Part shown: piece by piece, positions 44,239 to 54,211 of the stretch
How positions within the stretch are numbered: the stretch's first letter is position 1
Layout of the letters: every line of letters starts with the position of its first letter
Notes under the pieces: model-generated
Databases searched by the model: none
Told to the model about the DNA's origin: nothing
Seen by the model: only the letters and a program-made list of their open reading frames with translations
Made by a program: the position numbers and the translations under genes
Assembly: GCF_002006355.2 (NCBI RefSeq)
Contig: NZ_CP096980.1
Span: forward strand, 2,356,001-2,420,000
From: Clostridium felsineum DSM 794
Lineage (GTDB): Bacteria; Bacillota; Clostridia; Clostridiales; Clostridiaceae
Reading direction: 5' to 3'
DNA: 64,000 nucleotides

Positions 44239-45396
44239 ATGAAAAACATATCTATATTAGGGGCTACTGGGTCTATTGGAACCCAAACTCTTGATGTAAT
44301 AAGGCATGATAGTGAATCTTTTAAATTATTAGCCATTAGTGCCTATAGAAATTTTGAAAAAATAATAGAAATAATAAATGAGTTTAAACCAGAGCTTGTT
44401 GTTATGATAGATGAATCTGCTTATAATAAAGTTCTTGAATATTGCAAAGAAAACAATATAACAACAGAGGTGAAGCTTGGATACGACGCTCTTAATGAAG
44501 TGGCAACTTATAATGAAACTGATATTGTAGTTACATCTGTAGTTGGAATGATAGGGCTTATTCCTACCTTAAAAGCAATAGAGAGCGGAAAGGATATAGC
44601 ACTTGCAAATAAAGAAACACTTGTTGTAGCTGGTGAAATAGTAACAAAGGAAGCTGAAAAATATGGTGTGAACATACTCCCTGTTGATTCAGAGCATGGA
44701 GCTATATTTCAATGCCTTCAAGGAAATAAATATGAGGATATAAATAAAATACTTTTAACAGCCTCTGGTGGACCTTTTAGAGATAAGAATTTTGATGAAC
44801 TTAATAATGTAACTTTAAGTGATGCTTTAAATCATCCGAAATGGAATATGGGAAAAAAGATAACAATTGATTCTGCTACGCTCATGAACAAAGGACTTGA
44901 AGTTATAGAAGCTCATTGGCTTTTTAAAGTCAACTATGAAAAAATACAGGTATTAGTACATCCTCAAAGTATAGTTCATTCAATGGTTCAGTATAAAGAT
45001 GGAAGCGTTATAGCACAACTAGGTCCTACTGATATGCGTCTGCCTATACAATATGCGTTAAACTATCCGGTAAGAAAGGAAGCCATAGCTACGCCTATTG
45101 ACTTTTTTTCTATTCCTAATTTGCAATTTGAGAAACCTGATATGGAAACTTTTAAATGTTTGAAATTTGCTTATGAGGCCGGAAAGTCTGGTGGTATAAT
45201 GCCAGCTGTTTTAAATAGTGCAAATGAATATGCTGTAGATTTATTTTTAAACAGTAAGATTAAGTTTACGAAAATTCAAGAATTAATTGAAGATGCATTG
45301 AATCATTTTGAGAATGTAAACAATATAAATGCTCATACTATAATAAATAAAAGTAATGAGGTTACAGAATATCTAAAAGGTAAAAATATATTCTAG
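44239..45396 (+). CDS. dxr: 1-deoxy-D-xylulose 5-phosphate reductoisomerase
   Basis: 385 residues. NADPH-binding ILGATGSIGTQTLDV, ALANKETLVVAGE, and the active-site PVDSEHGAIFQCL and HPKWNMGKKITIDSATLMNKG are visible. Converts DXP to MEP, the committed step of non-mevalonate isoprenoid synthesis. Together with ispG nearby and uppS upstream it makes an isoprenoid cluster. GGAG ribosome site. Confidence 0.97.
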   Translation: MKNISILGATGSIGTQTLDVIRHDSESFKLLAISAYRNFEKIIEIINEFKPELVVMIDESAYNKVLEYCKENNITTEVKLGYDALNEVATYNETDIVVTSVVGMIGLIPTLKAIESGKDIALANKETLVVAGEIVTKEAEKYGVNILPVDSEHGAIFQCLQGNKYEDINKILLTASGGPFRDKNFDELNNVTLSDALNHPKWNMGKKITIDSATLMNKGLEVIEAHWLFKVNYEKIQVLVHPQSIVHSMVQYKDGSVIAQLGPTDMRLPIQYALNYPVRKEAIATPIDFFSIPNLQFEKPDMETFKCLKFAYEAGKSGGIMPAVLNSANEYAVDLFLNSKIKFTKIQELIEDALNHFENVNNINAHTIINKSNEVTEYLKGKNIF

Positions 45397-45407
45397 GGGT
45401 GATGAAT

Positions 45408-46427
45408 TTGAGTTTTTTAAATATAGTTATTGCTATATTGGCTTTCGGTGTACTTATATTAATACATGAATTAGGCCATTTCATATTAGCAAAACTAAAT
45501 GACGTTAAGGTGGAAGAATTTTCAATTGGCATGGGACCTAAGCTTTTGGGGATACAAGGAAAAGAAACGCAATACTCAATTAGGGTTTTACCTATAGGTG
45601 GTTACGTAAAAATGCTTGGAGATGAAACAAAAAGTGAGGATCCACGTGCTTTTAACAATAAATCATCAGGTAGAAGGCTTAGTATAGTTGTTGCTGGTCC
45701 TATTATGAATTTGGTTTTAGCTGCGGTTTTATTTTGTATAGTTGGAACTGTGCAGGGAATACCACTTCCTACTGTAGCAAAGCCAACTGCTAATTCTCCA
45801 GCGCAAAAAATTGGTATAAAGGCTGGAGATACAATAGTTAAAATAAATAATTATTCAGTACATACCTGGGAAGATATTTCCTTTAACATGGCACTCAATA
45901 AAGGTGAAAGTATAAATGTAGCTTTAAAAAGAGATGGCGTACTAAAAAAGTTAACACTTAAACCTGAGTATAATAAAAAAGAAAAGCTTTATATTATGGG
46001 GATATATCCCAAGATCATAGAAAAACCTACAATAATGCAAGGAGCTAAATATGGTGCATCTGAAACTGTAACAATGATAAAAACCGTATATTTAAGTCTT
46101 AAGATGATGGTTACAGGTAAAGCATCTGCAAAAGATGTTTCTGGTCCTGTAAGTATAATAAAAGTAACAGGTGCTGCCGCTAATGCAGGTTTTATAAAAC
46201 TCATTAATTTCATTGCATTTATAAGTGCACAGCTTGGAGTTATGAACCTTTTACCTATCCCTGCCCTTGATGGTGGATATGTTTTGTTATTCTTATTTCA
46301 AATGATAACTGGTAAAAAGGTTGATGATGATAAAGTAGGATTTATTAATACAATAGGTTTTGCCTTACTTATGCTATTAATGGTTGTAGTTACTATTAAA
46401 GATTTAGTATATCCTATTAATTTTTAA
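45408..46427 (+). CDS. rseP: RIP metalloprotease RseP (site-2 protease)
   Basis: 339 residues. Zinc ligands in HELGHF within the first membrane helix and the third ligand in NLLPIPALDGGYVL. A PDZ domain (about 105-185) contains QKIGIKAGDTIVKINNY. It cleaves membrane-bound anti-sigma factors or signal peptide remnants within the bilayer. In-frame GTG 45399 and ATG 45402 overlap the AGGGGTG ribosome site, so TTG 45408 is chosen. It follows dxr by 11 bases. Confidence 0.95.
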   Translation: MSFLNIVIAILAFGVLILIHELGHFILAKLNDVKVEEFSIGMGPKLLGIQGKETQYSIRVLPIGGYVKMLGDETKSEDPRAFNNKSSGRRLSIVVAGPIMNLVLAAVLFCIVGTVQGIPLPTVAKPTANSPAQKIGIKAGDTIVKINNYSVHTWEDISFNMALNKGESINVALKRDGVLKKLTLKPEYNKKEKLYIMGIYPKIIEKPTIMQGAKYGASETVTMIKTVYLSLKMMVTGKASAKDVSGPVSIIKVTGAAANAGFIKLINFIAFISAQLGVMNLLPIPALDGGYVLLFLFQMITGKKVDDDKVGFINTIGFALLMLLMVVVTIKDLVYPINF

Positions 46428-46451
46428 TTTTGAAGGGATGGTAATTAAACA

Positions 46452-47501
46452 ATGCAGAGAGTGGAGACTAGAAAAATTAAAGTCGGAAATGTGTATGTAG
46501 GAGGAGATTCAAGGGTAACAGTACAATCTATGACAAATACTGATACTAGAAATGCAAAAGAAACCATAGCTCAAATAAAAAAATTAGAAAGTTATGGTTG
46601 TGATATAGTACGCTGTGCTGTACCTGATCTTGAAGCTGCTGCTGCTTTAAATGAAATAACAAAAAATGTAACACTTCCTGTAGTTGCGGATATACATTTC
46701 GATTATAGATTAGCACTTGAAGCTATAAAAAACGGCGTTTCAGCATTAAGAATTAATCCTGGAAACATAGGAAGTAAAGATAGAGTTGAACTTGTTGCTA
46801 AAAGCGCTAAAGCGAAAAATATACCTATTAGGATTGGTGTGAATTCCGGTTCTCTTGAAAAAGATATTTTGAGCAAATATAAAAAAGTTTGTAGTGAAGC
46901 CTTAGTAGAAAGTGCTTTAAGGCATGTGAAAATATTAGAAGATGTAGATTTTAATGATATAGTAATATCTATAAAATCTTCAAATGTACAAATGATGATA
47001 GACAGTTACAGATTGATATCGAAGAAAGTAAATTATCCCTTGCATCTTGGTGTTACAGAGGCTGGAACAATATGGAGAGGAACAATAAAATCTTCTATAG
47101 GTATAGGTGCACTTTTAAGTGAGGGTATAGGCGATACTATAAGAGTATCTCTTACAGGGGATCCAGTTGAAGAAGTTAAAGTAGGAAAAGAAATTTTAAA
47201 AACCTTTGGTTATATTAAGAATGGAGTAGAGTTTGTTTCATGTCCAACTTGTGGAAGAACATCTATTGATCTTATAAAAATTGCAAATGAAGTTGAAAAA
47301 AGACTTGAAAATTCTAATAAAAACATAAAGGTAGCTGTAATGGGTTGTGTTGTAAATGGTCCAGGTGAAGCAAGAGAGGCTGATATAGGTATAGCTGGTG
47401 GAAAAGGAGAAGGCCTTATATTTAAAAAGGGCGAAATAATAAAAAAGGTCAAGGAAGAAGATTTAGTTGAAGAGCTTATAAAGGAAATATCTAACATGTA
47501 G
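46452..47501 (+). CDS. ispG: 4-hydroxy-3-methylbut-2-enyl diphosphate synthase (flavodoxin/ferredoxin)
   Basis: 349 residues. TIM-barrel N-terminal half (VQSMTNTDTRN, ADIHFDYRLAL, NPGNIGSKDRV) and a C-terminal [4Fe-4S] domain with cysteines in SCPTCGRTSID and MGCVVNGPGEA. Reduces MEcPP to HMBPP in the MEP pathway. Last gene of the isoprenoid cluster that begins with uppS. Confidence 0.97.
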   Translation: MQRVETRKIKVGNVYVGGDSRVTVQSMTNTDTRNAKETIAQIKKLESYGCDIVRCAVPDLEAAAALNEITKNVTLPVVADIHFDYRLALEAIKNGVSALRINPGNIGSKDRVELVAKSAKAKNIPIRIGVNSGSLEKDILSKYKKVCSEALVESALRHVKILEDVDFNDIVISIKSSNVQMMIDSYRLISKKVNYPLHLGVTEAGTIWRGTIKSSIGIGALLSEGIGDTIRVSLTGDPVEEVKVGKEILKTFGYIKNGVEFVSCPTCGRTSIDLIKIANEVEKRLENSNKNIKVAVMGCVVNGPGEAREADIGIAGGKGEGLIFKKGEIIKKVKEEDLVEELIKEISNM

Positions 47502-47578
47502 GCTCATGTAATTAATTGTATATTCGATGGAATACATGGCTAATTATTGATACTAACAGTTTATATGTTAATTTATCC

Positions 47579-47607
47579 TTGAAATATAAATTTTAATATG
47601 TTACAAT
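47579..47607 (+). promoter_or_regulatory. promoter of the rimP-nusA-infB operon
   Basis: TTGAAA (47579-47584), 17 bases, TACAAT (47602-47607). It lies in the 244-base gap after ispG and would start a leader of about 130 bases. The first part of the gap (47502-47578) shows no other feature. Confidence 0.65.
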
Positions 47608-47645
47608 AACATGAGATGTTAGAGTTTACTGATAGATTTGTGCCA

Positions 47646-47680
47646 AGAGAGTGGGTTTGTTGCCCGCTCTTTCATTTTGT
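47646..47680 (+). terminator. leader hairpin (attenuator-like) before rimP
   Basis: AGAGAGTGGG (47646-47655) pairs with CCCGCTCTTT (47663-47672) around a 7-base loop, followed by CATTTTGTATTTTTT. The position in a transcribed leader suggests a premature terminator. Similar GAGxGTGGG hairpins precede rimP in other Firmicutes as I recall. Confidence 0.7.
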
Positions 47681-47745
47681 ATTTTTTATTTTAAAGAATT
47701 AAAAAACTTTAAGTAGCAAATTATATATTGTGAGGAGGGGATTAA

Positions 47746-48195
47746 ATGATAGATAAATTAATTGAACTCATACAACCTGTAGTTGAAAATTTGGGCTATG
47801 AATTTTATCATATTGAAATAGTTAAAGAAGATGGTGAAAGATATTTAAGAGTATACATAGACAAAGAAAGTGGAATATCCCTTAGTGATTGTGAAATTGT
47901 AAGTAGGGCTATAAGTGATTTGCTGGATGATAAAGATCCTATTCCTTACAGTTATTATCTTGAAGTATCGTCACCTGGAATAAATAGAACTTTATTTACA
48001 GATAATCATTTAAAAAAATACATTGGAAGTATTGTAGATATTAAACTAAAAAGTAGTCTTGAAAAATCAACAAATTATTCAGGTAAACTAATTGATTTTA
48101 ATGAAGAAGATATTATAGTAACTATCTCAGAAGATAGGAATTTAAAAATTCCAAGAAAAAAAATCAAAAAAATTTGTTTGAGTGGGGAATTTTAA
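47746..48195 (+). CDS. rimP: ribosome maturation factor RimP
   Basis: 149 residues. Conserved elements are GYEFYHIEIVKEDGERYLRVYID, ISLSDCEIVSRAISDLLD and YYLEVSSPGINR. Needed for 30S subunit assembly. First gene of the nusA-infB operon and overlaps none. GAGGAGG ribosome site. Confidence 0.95.
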   Translation: MIDKLIELIQPVVENLGYEFYHIEIVKEDGERYLRVYIDKESGISLSDCEIVSRAISDLLDDKDPIPYSYYLEVSSPGINRTLFTDNHLKKYIGSIVDIKLKSSLEKSTNYSGKLIDFNEEDIIVTISEDRNLKIPRKKIKKICLSGEF

Positions 48196-48208
48196 GGAGG
48201 TTAATGAA

Positions 48209-49270
48209 ATGAATCAAGAGTTCATCCAGGCACTTAAGGAAATTGTGGAACAAAAAGGTATAAGCGAGGAACTTCTTTTTTCAACAATTGAGGATGCATT
48301 AGTCGCAGCATATAAAAAGAATTACGCTAAGCTTACAGAAAATGTTCACAACGTGAGAGTAAGTATGAATAGGGGAAATGGAGAAATACATGTTTACTCA
48401 CAAAAGAAAGTAGTTGAAGAAGTAGAAGATAATATATGTGAGATTTCATTAGAAGATGCAAAAAATTTAGATGCAAAATATCAATTAGATGATATAGTAG
48501 ATTTAGAAATAACACCTAAAAGTTTTGGAAGAGTTGCAGCTCAAGCTGCAAAGCAGGTTGTTATTCAAAGAATAAAAGAAGCTGAAAGAAGCCTTCTATA
48601 TGATGAATTCTCAGAAAAAGAATTTGATATAATAACAGGAACTGTGTTAAGAAAAGATAAAGGAAATATTTTAATAGATTTAGGGAGAATTGAAGCAATT
48701 CTTGGACCATCAGAGCAAATTCCAGGAGAAGATTATGTATATAACTCAAGAATAAAATTATATATTGTTGAAGTTAAAAACACTACTAAGGGAGCACAAG
48801 TTGTGATTTCAAGAACTCATCCTGGTCTTGTCAAAAGATTGTTTGAATTAGAAGTACCTGAAATATACAGTGGTATTGTGGAAATTAAGGGTATATCAAG
48901 AGAAGCGGGTTCTAGAACTAAGATAGCTGTTTACTCTCACGATGAAAATGTAGATGCTATGGGTGCTTGTGTAGGTCCAAAGGGTATGAGAGTTCAAAAT
49001 ATAGTAAATGAACTTAAAAATGAAAAAATAGATATAATAAAGTGGAGTAAGCTTCCTGAAGAATTTATATCAAATTCACTTAGTCCTGCAAAAGTACTTG
49101 ATGTATTTATTGATGAAGATACAAAATCAGCAAAAGCAATAGTTGATGATAATCAATTGTCTTTAGCTATAGGAAAAGAAGGTCAAAATGTACGTCTTGC
49201 AGCAAAGCTTACAGAATGGAAAATTGATATAAAAAGTAAATCTCAATATGAAAGTGAATTAAATCAATAA
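48209..49270 (+). CDS. nusA: transcription termination/antitermination factor NusA
   Basis: 353 residues. N-terminal RNA polymerase-binding domain, S1 domain (about 130-200), and two KH domains with CVGPKGMRVQNIV and AIGKEGQNVRLAAK. It lacks the C-terminal acidic repeats of enterobacterial NusA, as usual in Firmicutes. AAGGAGG (48194-48200) sets the start at ATG 48209. Confidence 0.96.
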   Translation: MNQEFIQALKEIVEQKGISEELLFSTIEDALVAAYKKNYAKLTENVHNVRVSMNRGNGEIHVYSQKKVVEEVEDNICEISLEDAKNLDAKYQLDDIVDLEITPKSFGRVAAQAAKQVVIQRIKEAERSLLYDEFSEKEFDIITGTVLRKDKGNILIDLGRIEAILGPSEQIPGEDYVYNSRIKLYIVEVKNTTKGAQVVISRTHPGLVKRLFELEVPEIYSGIVEIKGISREAGSRTKIAVYSHDENVDAMGACVGPKGMRVQNIVNELKNEKIDIIKWSKLPEEFISNSLSPAKVLDVFIDEDTKSAKAIVDDNQLSLAIGKEGQNVRLAAKLTEWKIDIKSKSQYESELNQ

Positions 49271-49310
49271 TTTATAATGCTAAATTTTTGGTAAAGGACG
49301 GTGTATTATA

Positions 49311-49577
49311 GTGAAAAAAAAGAAAATACCTCAAAGAATGTGCACAGGATGCATGGAAATGAAGCCAAAAAAAGAGCTTATAAGAATTGTAAAAAATAAA
49401 GAAGGTGAGGTATCAGTAGATACTTCAGGTAAGAAACCTGGAAGAGGCGCTTACATATGTAAAAGCGTTGAATGTCTTGAAAAAGCAGTGAAGCAAAAAA
49501 GGCTTGAAAAAAATTTAGAAATTAAAATTAATGAAGAGCTTTATAATAAATTAAGAAATGAGGTTACAAATGAATAA
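49311..49577 (+). CDS. ylxR: YlxR family RNA-binding protein
   Basis: 88 residues. PQRMCTGCMEMKPKKELIRIV and KPGRGAYICKSVECLEKA define the family (DUF448). A small nucleic-acid-binding protein always next to nusA. GTG start, preceded by AAGGACGG. Overlaps the next gene by 8 bases. Confidence 0.93.
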   Translation: MKKKKIPQRMCTGCMEMKPKKELIRIVKNKEGEVSVDTSGKKPGRGAYICKSVECLEKAVKQKRLEKNLEIKINEELYNKLRNEVTNE

Positions 49578-49878
49578 CAAATTTCTTCAATTTTTAGGCA
49601 TTGCTAAAAAAGCAGGTAAAATAGTAGAAGGCTACAATAAATGTGAAGAACTTCTTTCAAAAAAGCGAGCTTACCTCATACTTCTTGCTACTGATATTTC
49701 GGAAAACAGTAAAAAAAAGTTTGAAAATTACGCTTTACAACGTAATATAGATGTTGTAAATGAGTTTTCAAGCAGTGAACTCGGAAATATACTTGGTAGT
49801 GAAAGCATAAAAGTTATATGCATTGTAGATAAAAAAATTAGCGAAAAATTAAAAAGTCTATTACCTGAAAATAATTAA
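49570..49878 (+). CDS. ylxQ: L7Ae-family ribosomal/RNA-binding protein YlxQ
   Basis: 102 residues. FLGIAKKAGKIVEGYNKCEE and LILLATDISENSKKKF match the L7Ae/L30e kink-turn-binding fold. ATG 49570, downstream of GAGG at 49560, is preferred to the in-frame ATG 49558. Coupled to ylxR and directly followed by infB. Confidence 0.9.
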   Translation: MNNKFLQFLGIAKKAGKIVEGYNKCEELLSKKRAYLILLATDISENSKKKFENYALQRNIDVVNEFSSSELGNILGSESIKVICIVDKKISEKLKSLLPENN

Positions 49879-49893
49879 ATGGGGGTGTATAAT

Positions 49894-51975
49894 GTGCCAA
49901 AAGTAAGAATTTATGAATTATCAAAAGAATTAGGTAGATCAAGTAAAGAACTTATTACCATACTTCATGATGAATTTGGTATTGTTGTTAAAAATCATAT
50001 GAGTGTTATAGATGAAGAGGATGCAGATCTTATTAAAGAAATGTTATCTGATAGTGAAAATGATAAGGATAAAAAATCAGATTTAGTTGAAGAATATGAA
50101 GATATGATATCAGACAGCATAAAGGTTAGAAAAAACAAAAAAATCAAAGGAAAAGATAAAGACAAACAAGAAGATGATGAAGATAGTGAGTCTCAAGAGT
50201 TTGAAGATGTTATAGAAATTGAAAATACAATAACAGTAAAAGATTTGTCTGAAAAATTAAAAAAACCTATTACAGAAGTAATAAAAGAATTAATGTTTAT
50301 GGGTGTAATGGCTGCAATAAATCAAGAAATTGATTTTAAAACAGCAACTAAAGTTGCAGCTAAATTTAATGTAGATGTAATTCAAAAGGCAGAAGAAGCT
50401 GATAAAAAGGAATTAAAAAACGAATTTGAAAATGAATTCGAAGAAGAAGAAGATGAAGGTAATTGGATTAAAAGACCTCCTGTTGTAACTGTAATGGGTC
50501 ACGTTGATCATGGTAAAACATCACTTCTTGATGCTATAAGAAAATCAAGTGTAACTGAGACAGAAGCAGGTGGAATAACACAACACATCGGAGCTTATAC
50601 TGTAAAAATGAATGATGGAAAAGTAACATTCTTAGATACTCCTGGTCACGAAGCTTTTACAGCAATGAGAGCTAGAGGTGCTGAAATTACAGATGTTGTA
50701 ATACTAGTTGTGGCTGCTGATGATGGAATAATGCCTCAAACAAAAGAAGCAATAAATCACTGTAAAGCTGCTAAGGTACCAATAGTAGTTGCTATAAATA
50801 AGATAGATAAACCAGGTGCCAATATAGATAGGGTTAAGCAAGAACTTACAGAGCATGGATTAATCCCTGAAGATTGGGGTGGCGATACTATATGCGTTCC
50901 TGTTTCTGCAAAGACAAAGCAGGGATTAGATACCTTAATTGAAATGACTATATTGACTGCTGATGTTATGGAATTAAAAGCAGATCCTAAAAGACATGCA
51001 AGAGGAACTGTAATAGAAGGAAAACTCGATAAAGGAAGAGGTCCAGTTGCATCTTTACTTGTAGAAAATGGTACTTTAAAAGTTGGAAGTTCAATAATAG
51101 TTGGTTCAACTTATGGAAGAATAAGAGCTATGTTTGATGATAAGGGCAAAAAAATCAAATCTGCTGGCCCATCTGTTCCTGTTGAAGTTTTAGGACTTTC
51201 TGATGTTCCTGAAGCTGGAGATAAATTTAATGTGGTAAGAGATGAAAAAACAGCAAGAAATATGGCTAAAGTAAGAGTTGAAAAATTAAGAAGTGCAAAT
51301 TTAGCTTCAAAACATAAGGTTTCATTAGAGGACTTATATAGTCAAATACAAGAGGGAAAAGTTAAAGAGCTTGGTATAATAGTAAAGGCTGATGTACAGG
51401 GATCTGTAGAAGCTGTAAAACAATCTTTTGAAAAACTTTCTACTGATACAGTAAAGGTAAGAGTTATTCATGGTGCAGTTGGTGCTATTACAGAAACAGA
51501 TGTTATATTAGCTAGTGCTTCTAATGCCATAATAATAGGATTTAATGTAAGACCCGATAATAATGCATCTGCTTTAGCTGAAAAAGAAAATGTAGATATA
51601 AAAACTTATAGGGTAATATATACTGCTATAGATGATATAAAATCAGCCATGGTTGGTATGCTTGATCCTGAGTTTAAAGAAGAAATTATAGGTAATGTTG
51701 AAGTTAGACATATTTATAAAATATCAAGTATTGGAACTGTTGCAGGATGTTACGTAACTTCTGGAAAAATAGTTAGAAATAGTAGTATAAGAGTAATAAG
51801 AGATGGTATAGTAATACTTGAGGGCGAATTAGCTTCACTTAAAAGATTTAAAGATGATGCTAAAGAGGTAGCTCGTGGTTTTGAATGTGGTTTAACTATA
51901 GATAAATTTAATGATATAAAAGAGGGAGATGTCATTGAGGCATTCCAAATGGTAAAAGTTAAGCAAGAAGGCTAA
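49894..51975 (+). CDS. infB: translation initiation factor IF-2
   Basis: 693 residues. IF2-N domains at about 1-50 ([18 protein letters not shown]) and 115-165 ([20 protein letters not shown]) flank a charged linker. The GTPase domain has [14 protein letters not shown] (G1), DTPGHEAFT (G3) and NKIDK (G4). Domains II-IV follow. GTG 49894 is chosen because the in-frame ATG 49879 overlaps the GGGGGTG ribosome site. It brings initiator tRNA to the 30S subunit. Confidence 0.97.
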   Translation: MPKVRIYELSKELGRSSKELITILHDEFGIVVKNHMSVIDEEDADLIKEMLSDSENDKDKKSDLVEEYEDMISDSIKVRKNKKIKGKDKDKQEDDEDSESQEFEDVIEIENTITVKDLSEKLKKPITEVIKELMFMGVMAAINQEIDFKTATKVAAKFNVDVIQKAEEADKKELKNEFENEFEEEEDEGNWIKRPPVVTVMGHVDHGKTSLLDAIRKSSVTETEAGGITQHIGAYTVKMNDGKVTFLDTPGHEAFTAMRARGAEITDVVILVVAADDGIMPQTKEAINHCKAAKVPIVVAINKIDKPGANIDRVKQELTEHGLIPEDWGGDTICVPVSAKTKQGLDTLIEMTILTADVMELKADPKRHARGTVIEGKLDKGRGPVASLLVENGTLKVGSSIIVGSTYGRIRAMFDDKGKKIKSAGPSVPVEVLGLSDVPEAGDKFNVVRDEKTARNMAKVRVEKLRSANLASKHKVSLEDLYSQIQEGKVKELGIIVKADVQGSVEAVKQSFEKLSTDTVKVRVIHGAVGAITETDVILASASNAIIIGFNVRPDNNASALAEKENVDIKTYRVIYTAIDDIKSAMVGMLDPEFKEEIIGNVEVRHIYKISSIGTVAGCYVTSGKIVRNSSIRVIRDGIVILEGELASLKRFKDDAKEVARGFECGLTIDKFNDIKEGDVIEAFQMVKVKQEG

Positions 51976-52010
51976 AAGAAAACAATCTACCTATAAAGGA
52001 GAGATATTCT

Positions 52011-52376
52011 ATGGCTAAATATAGAGCAGGAAGAATTAATGAAGAAGTAAAAAAAGCAATAAGCAGTATAATACAAAATGATATAAGGGATCCACGCCTT
52101 ACATCCATGATTAGTGTAATAAAAGTTGATGTAACTAAAGACTTGAGATATGCTAAAGTTTATGTAAGTATACTTGGTGATGATGCTAAGAAAAAAGAAA
52201 CTATGGATATACTTAAAAAGAGTGAATCTTTTATAAGAAAAGAATTAGGATATGCGGTTAAACTAAGATATACACCTGAAGTTATAATAGAACTTGATAC
52301 TTCAATAGAAAAGGGTATGCATATTGATGCTCTTTTAGAAAAGATTAAGGGGTCTGACAAAGATGATAATAGATGA
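52011..52376 (+). CDS. rbfA: ribosome-binding factor A
   Basis: 121 residues, single KH-like domain. GRINEEVKKAISSIIQND, DPRLTSMISVIKVDVTKD and LRYTPEVIIELDTSIEKG are conserved. Assists 16S rRNA 5'-end maturation. Overlaps the start of the DHH phosphoesterase by 14 bases. Confidence 0.95.
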   Translation: MAKYRAGRINEEVKKAISSIIQNDIRDPRLTSMISVIKVDVTKDLRYAKVYVSILGDDAKKKETMDILKKSESFIRKELGYAVKLRYTPEVIIELDTSIEKGMHIDALLEKIKGSDKDDNR

Positions 52377-53328
52377 TGTCATTGATAAAATTAAAAGTAG
52401 TAATAAAATTGCTATAAGTTTTCATATGTCACCCGATGGTGATTCTATCGGTTCTAGTTTGGGACTTTTAAATGCATTAAGAAATGTTAATAAAGATGCA
52501 TATATTCTAAGTAAAGAGATTGTCCCAGAATCTTTTGAGTTTTTAAATTTTGCTGAAGAAATTGATGGAAATCATTTTAAGGTAGAAGATAATACAGACT
52601 TATTGATAACGTTAGATTGTGGTAATATTGAAAGGTTAAATTTTGATACTTCAGATATTTTATTAAAAAGCAATAAATATTCTATTATTAATATAGATCA
52701 TCATATTACAAATGATTTCTTTGGAGATTTAAATTATATAAATACAAAAGCAGCTTCTGTTGGAGAAATAATATACGATATATTGTGTAAAATGAATATT
52801 ATAATTAATAAAGATATAGCAGCTTGTCTTTATACATCAATATTAACAGATACAGGGTCTTTTAGATTTTCTAACACAACACTTCATACTCATGAAGTAG
52901 CTGGAAATTTAATTAATACAGGACTCGATTTTAGTGAGATACATAGAAAAATATTTGATAACAAGAAATTTGAAGCATTAAAGCTTCAAGCTCTTGTTTT
53001 AAATGATATGTATTTAACTTTTGATAATAAATTGTGTATCATGAGAGTGACTCACGACTTTATAGAAAAAGCAAATGCAGGGGATATTGACACTGGAGAT
53101 TTAGTATCAATAGGCCTTAAAGTAAATACAGCTGAAGTTTGTATGCTATTAAAAGAAAAAGATAATTGCATTAAAGTTAGTTTGAGATCAAAGTCTTATG
53201 TTGATGTTAGAAAAATTGCTGAAAAATTTGGAGGCGGTGGGCATATAAGAGCAGCTGGTTTGTCCATAGATTCCAATATTTCAGATGTTGAAAAAATGCT
53301 TATTGATGAAATTAAAGGTGAGTTGTAG
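52363..53328 (+). CDS. nrnA: DHH-family phosphoesterase, NrnA-like (nanoRNase / pAp phosphatase)
   Basis: 321 residues. DHH motifs: FHMSPDGDSIGSSLGL (motif I), TLDCG (II), NIDHHITND (III) and LTDTGSFRF (IV). The C-terminal DHHA1 domain ends in FGGGGHIRAAG. Members degrade 2-5-mer RNA, pGpG and 3'-phosphoadenosine 5'-phosphate. The start lies inside rbfA, so translation is coupled. Confidence 0.93.
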   Translation: MIIDDVIDKIKSSNKIAISFHMSPDGDSIGSSLGLLNALRNVNKDAYILSKEIVPESFEFLNFAEEIDGNHFKVEDNTDLLITLDCGNIERLNFDTSDILLKSNKYSIINIDHHITNDFFGDLNYINTKAASVGEIIYDILCKMNIIINKDIAACLYTSILTDTGSFRFSNTTLHTHEVAGNLINTGLDFSEIHRKIFDNKKFEALKLQALVLNDMYLTFDNKLCIMRVTHDFIEKANAGDIDTGDLVSIGLKVNTAEVCMLLKEKDNCIKVSLRSKSYVDVRKIAEKFGGGGHIRAAGLSIDSNISDVEKMLIDEIKGEL

Positions 53329-53330
53329 TT

Positions 53331-54200
53331 ATGGATGGTATAATAAATATATTTAAGCCAACAGGAGTTACATCTTTTGATGTAGTGAGAAAAGTAAAAA
53401 AAATTTCAAAAGAAAAGAAAGTAGGGCATACAGGGACACTTGATCCATTGGCATCAGGTGTTTTGCCTGTTTGTATTGGAAAGTCTACTAAAATTGTAGA
53501 CTTAGTTATGGCAGGAAAAAAAGTATATGATGCAGAGATGAAACTTGGAGAAATAACTGATACTTATGACAGAGAAGGAAAAGTTTTAAGAGAAGCCAAG
53601 GTAAACTTGACAAATAAAGAAATAATCGATGCAGTTATGAGTTTTAAAGGTGAAATTTCTCAAGTGCCACCAATGTATTCAGCCCTTAAAGTAAATGGTG
53701 TAAAACTCTATGATTTAGCTAGAAAAGGTATCGAAATCGAAAGAACCTCAAGAAATGTAACTATATATGACATGAATATTTTAAATATAGACATACCTTT
53801 TGTTAAGTTTCGTGTTGAATGTTCAAAGGGAACCTACATAAGAAGTTTATGTTATGATATAGGAGAAGCTTTAGGTTGCGGAGCAATGATGTACAATCTT
53901 ACAAGAATATCTTCAGGAATTTTTAATGAATCTAAAAGTATACATTTAGATAATCTTAATGAGGCAAACTTTTCAGAGAATATAATTCCAATTGATAAAT
54001 GCCTAATAAATTATGAGAAATTTATAGTGGATGAAAAGTTTGAAAAATTGTTAATAAATGGAGTGAATATCTCCGATAAAAGATTAGTTTCAAAAATTTT
54101 GGACAAAAAAATATATAGAGTCTATAACATAGAAAAGAAATTTTTGGGTCTTGCACGTTTAAATGAAAATGGATTTAAAATGATTAAATTACTAACTTAG
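53331..54200 (+). CDS. truB: tRNA pseudouridine(55) synthase
   Basis: 289 residues. MDGIINIFKPTGVTSFDVV at the N-terminus and the catalytic aspartate in GHTGTLDPLASGVLPV identify TruB. RNA-binding KGTYIRSLCYDIGEALG follows. The C-terminal domain is a shortened PUA-like region. Two bases after nrnA. Confidence 0.96.
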   Translation: MDGIINIFKPTGVTSFDVVRKVKKISKEKKVGHTGTLDPLASGVLPVCIGKSTKIVDLVMAGKKVYDAEMKLGEITDTYDREGKVLREAKVNLTNKEIIDAVMSFKGEISQVPPMYSALKVNGVKLYDLARKGIEIERTSRNVTIYDMNILNIDIPFVKFRVECSKGTYIRSLCYDIGEALGCGAMMYNLTRISSGIFNESKSIHLDNLNEANFSENIIPIDKCLINYEKFIVDEKFEKLLINGVNISDKRLVSKILDKKIYRVYNIEKKFLGLARLNENGFKMIKLLT

Positions 54201-54211
54201 GAGAAATTTAT

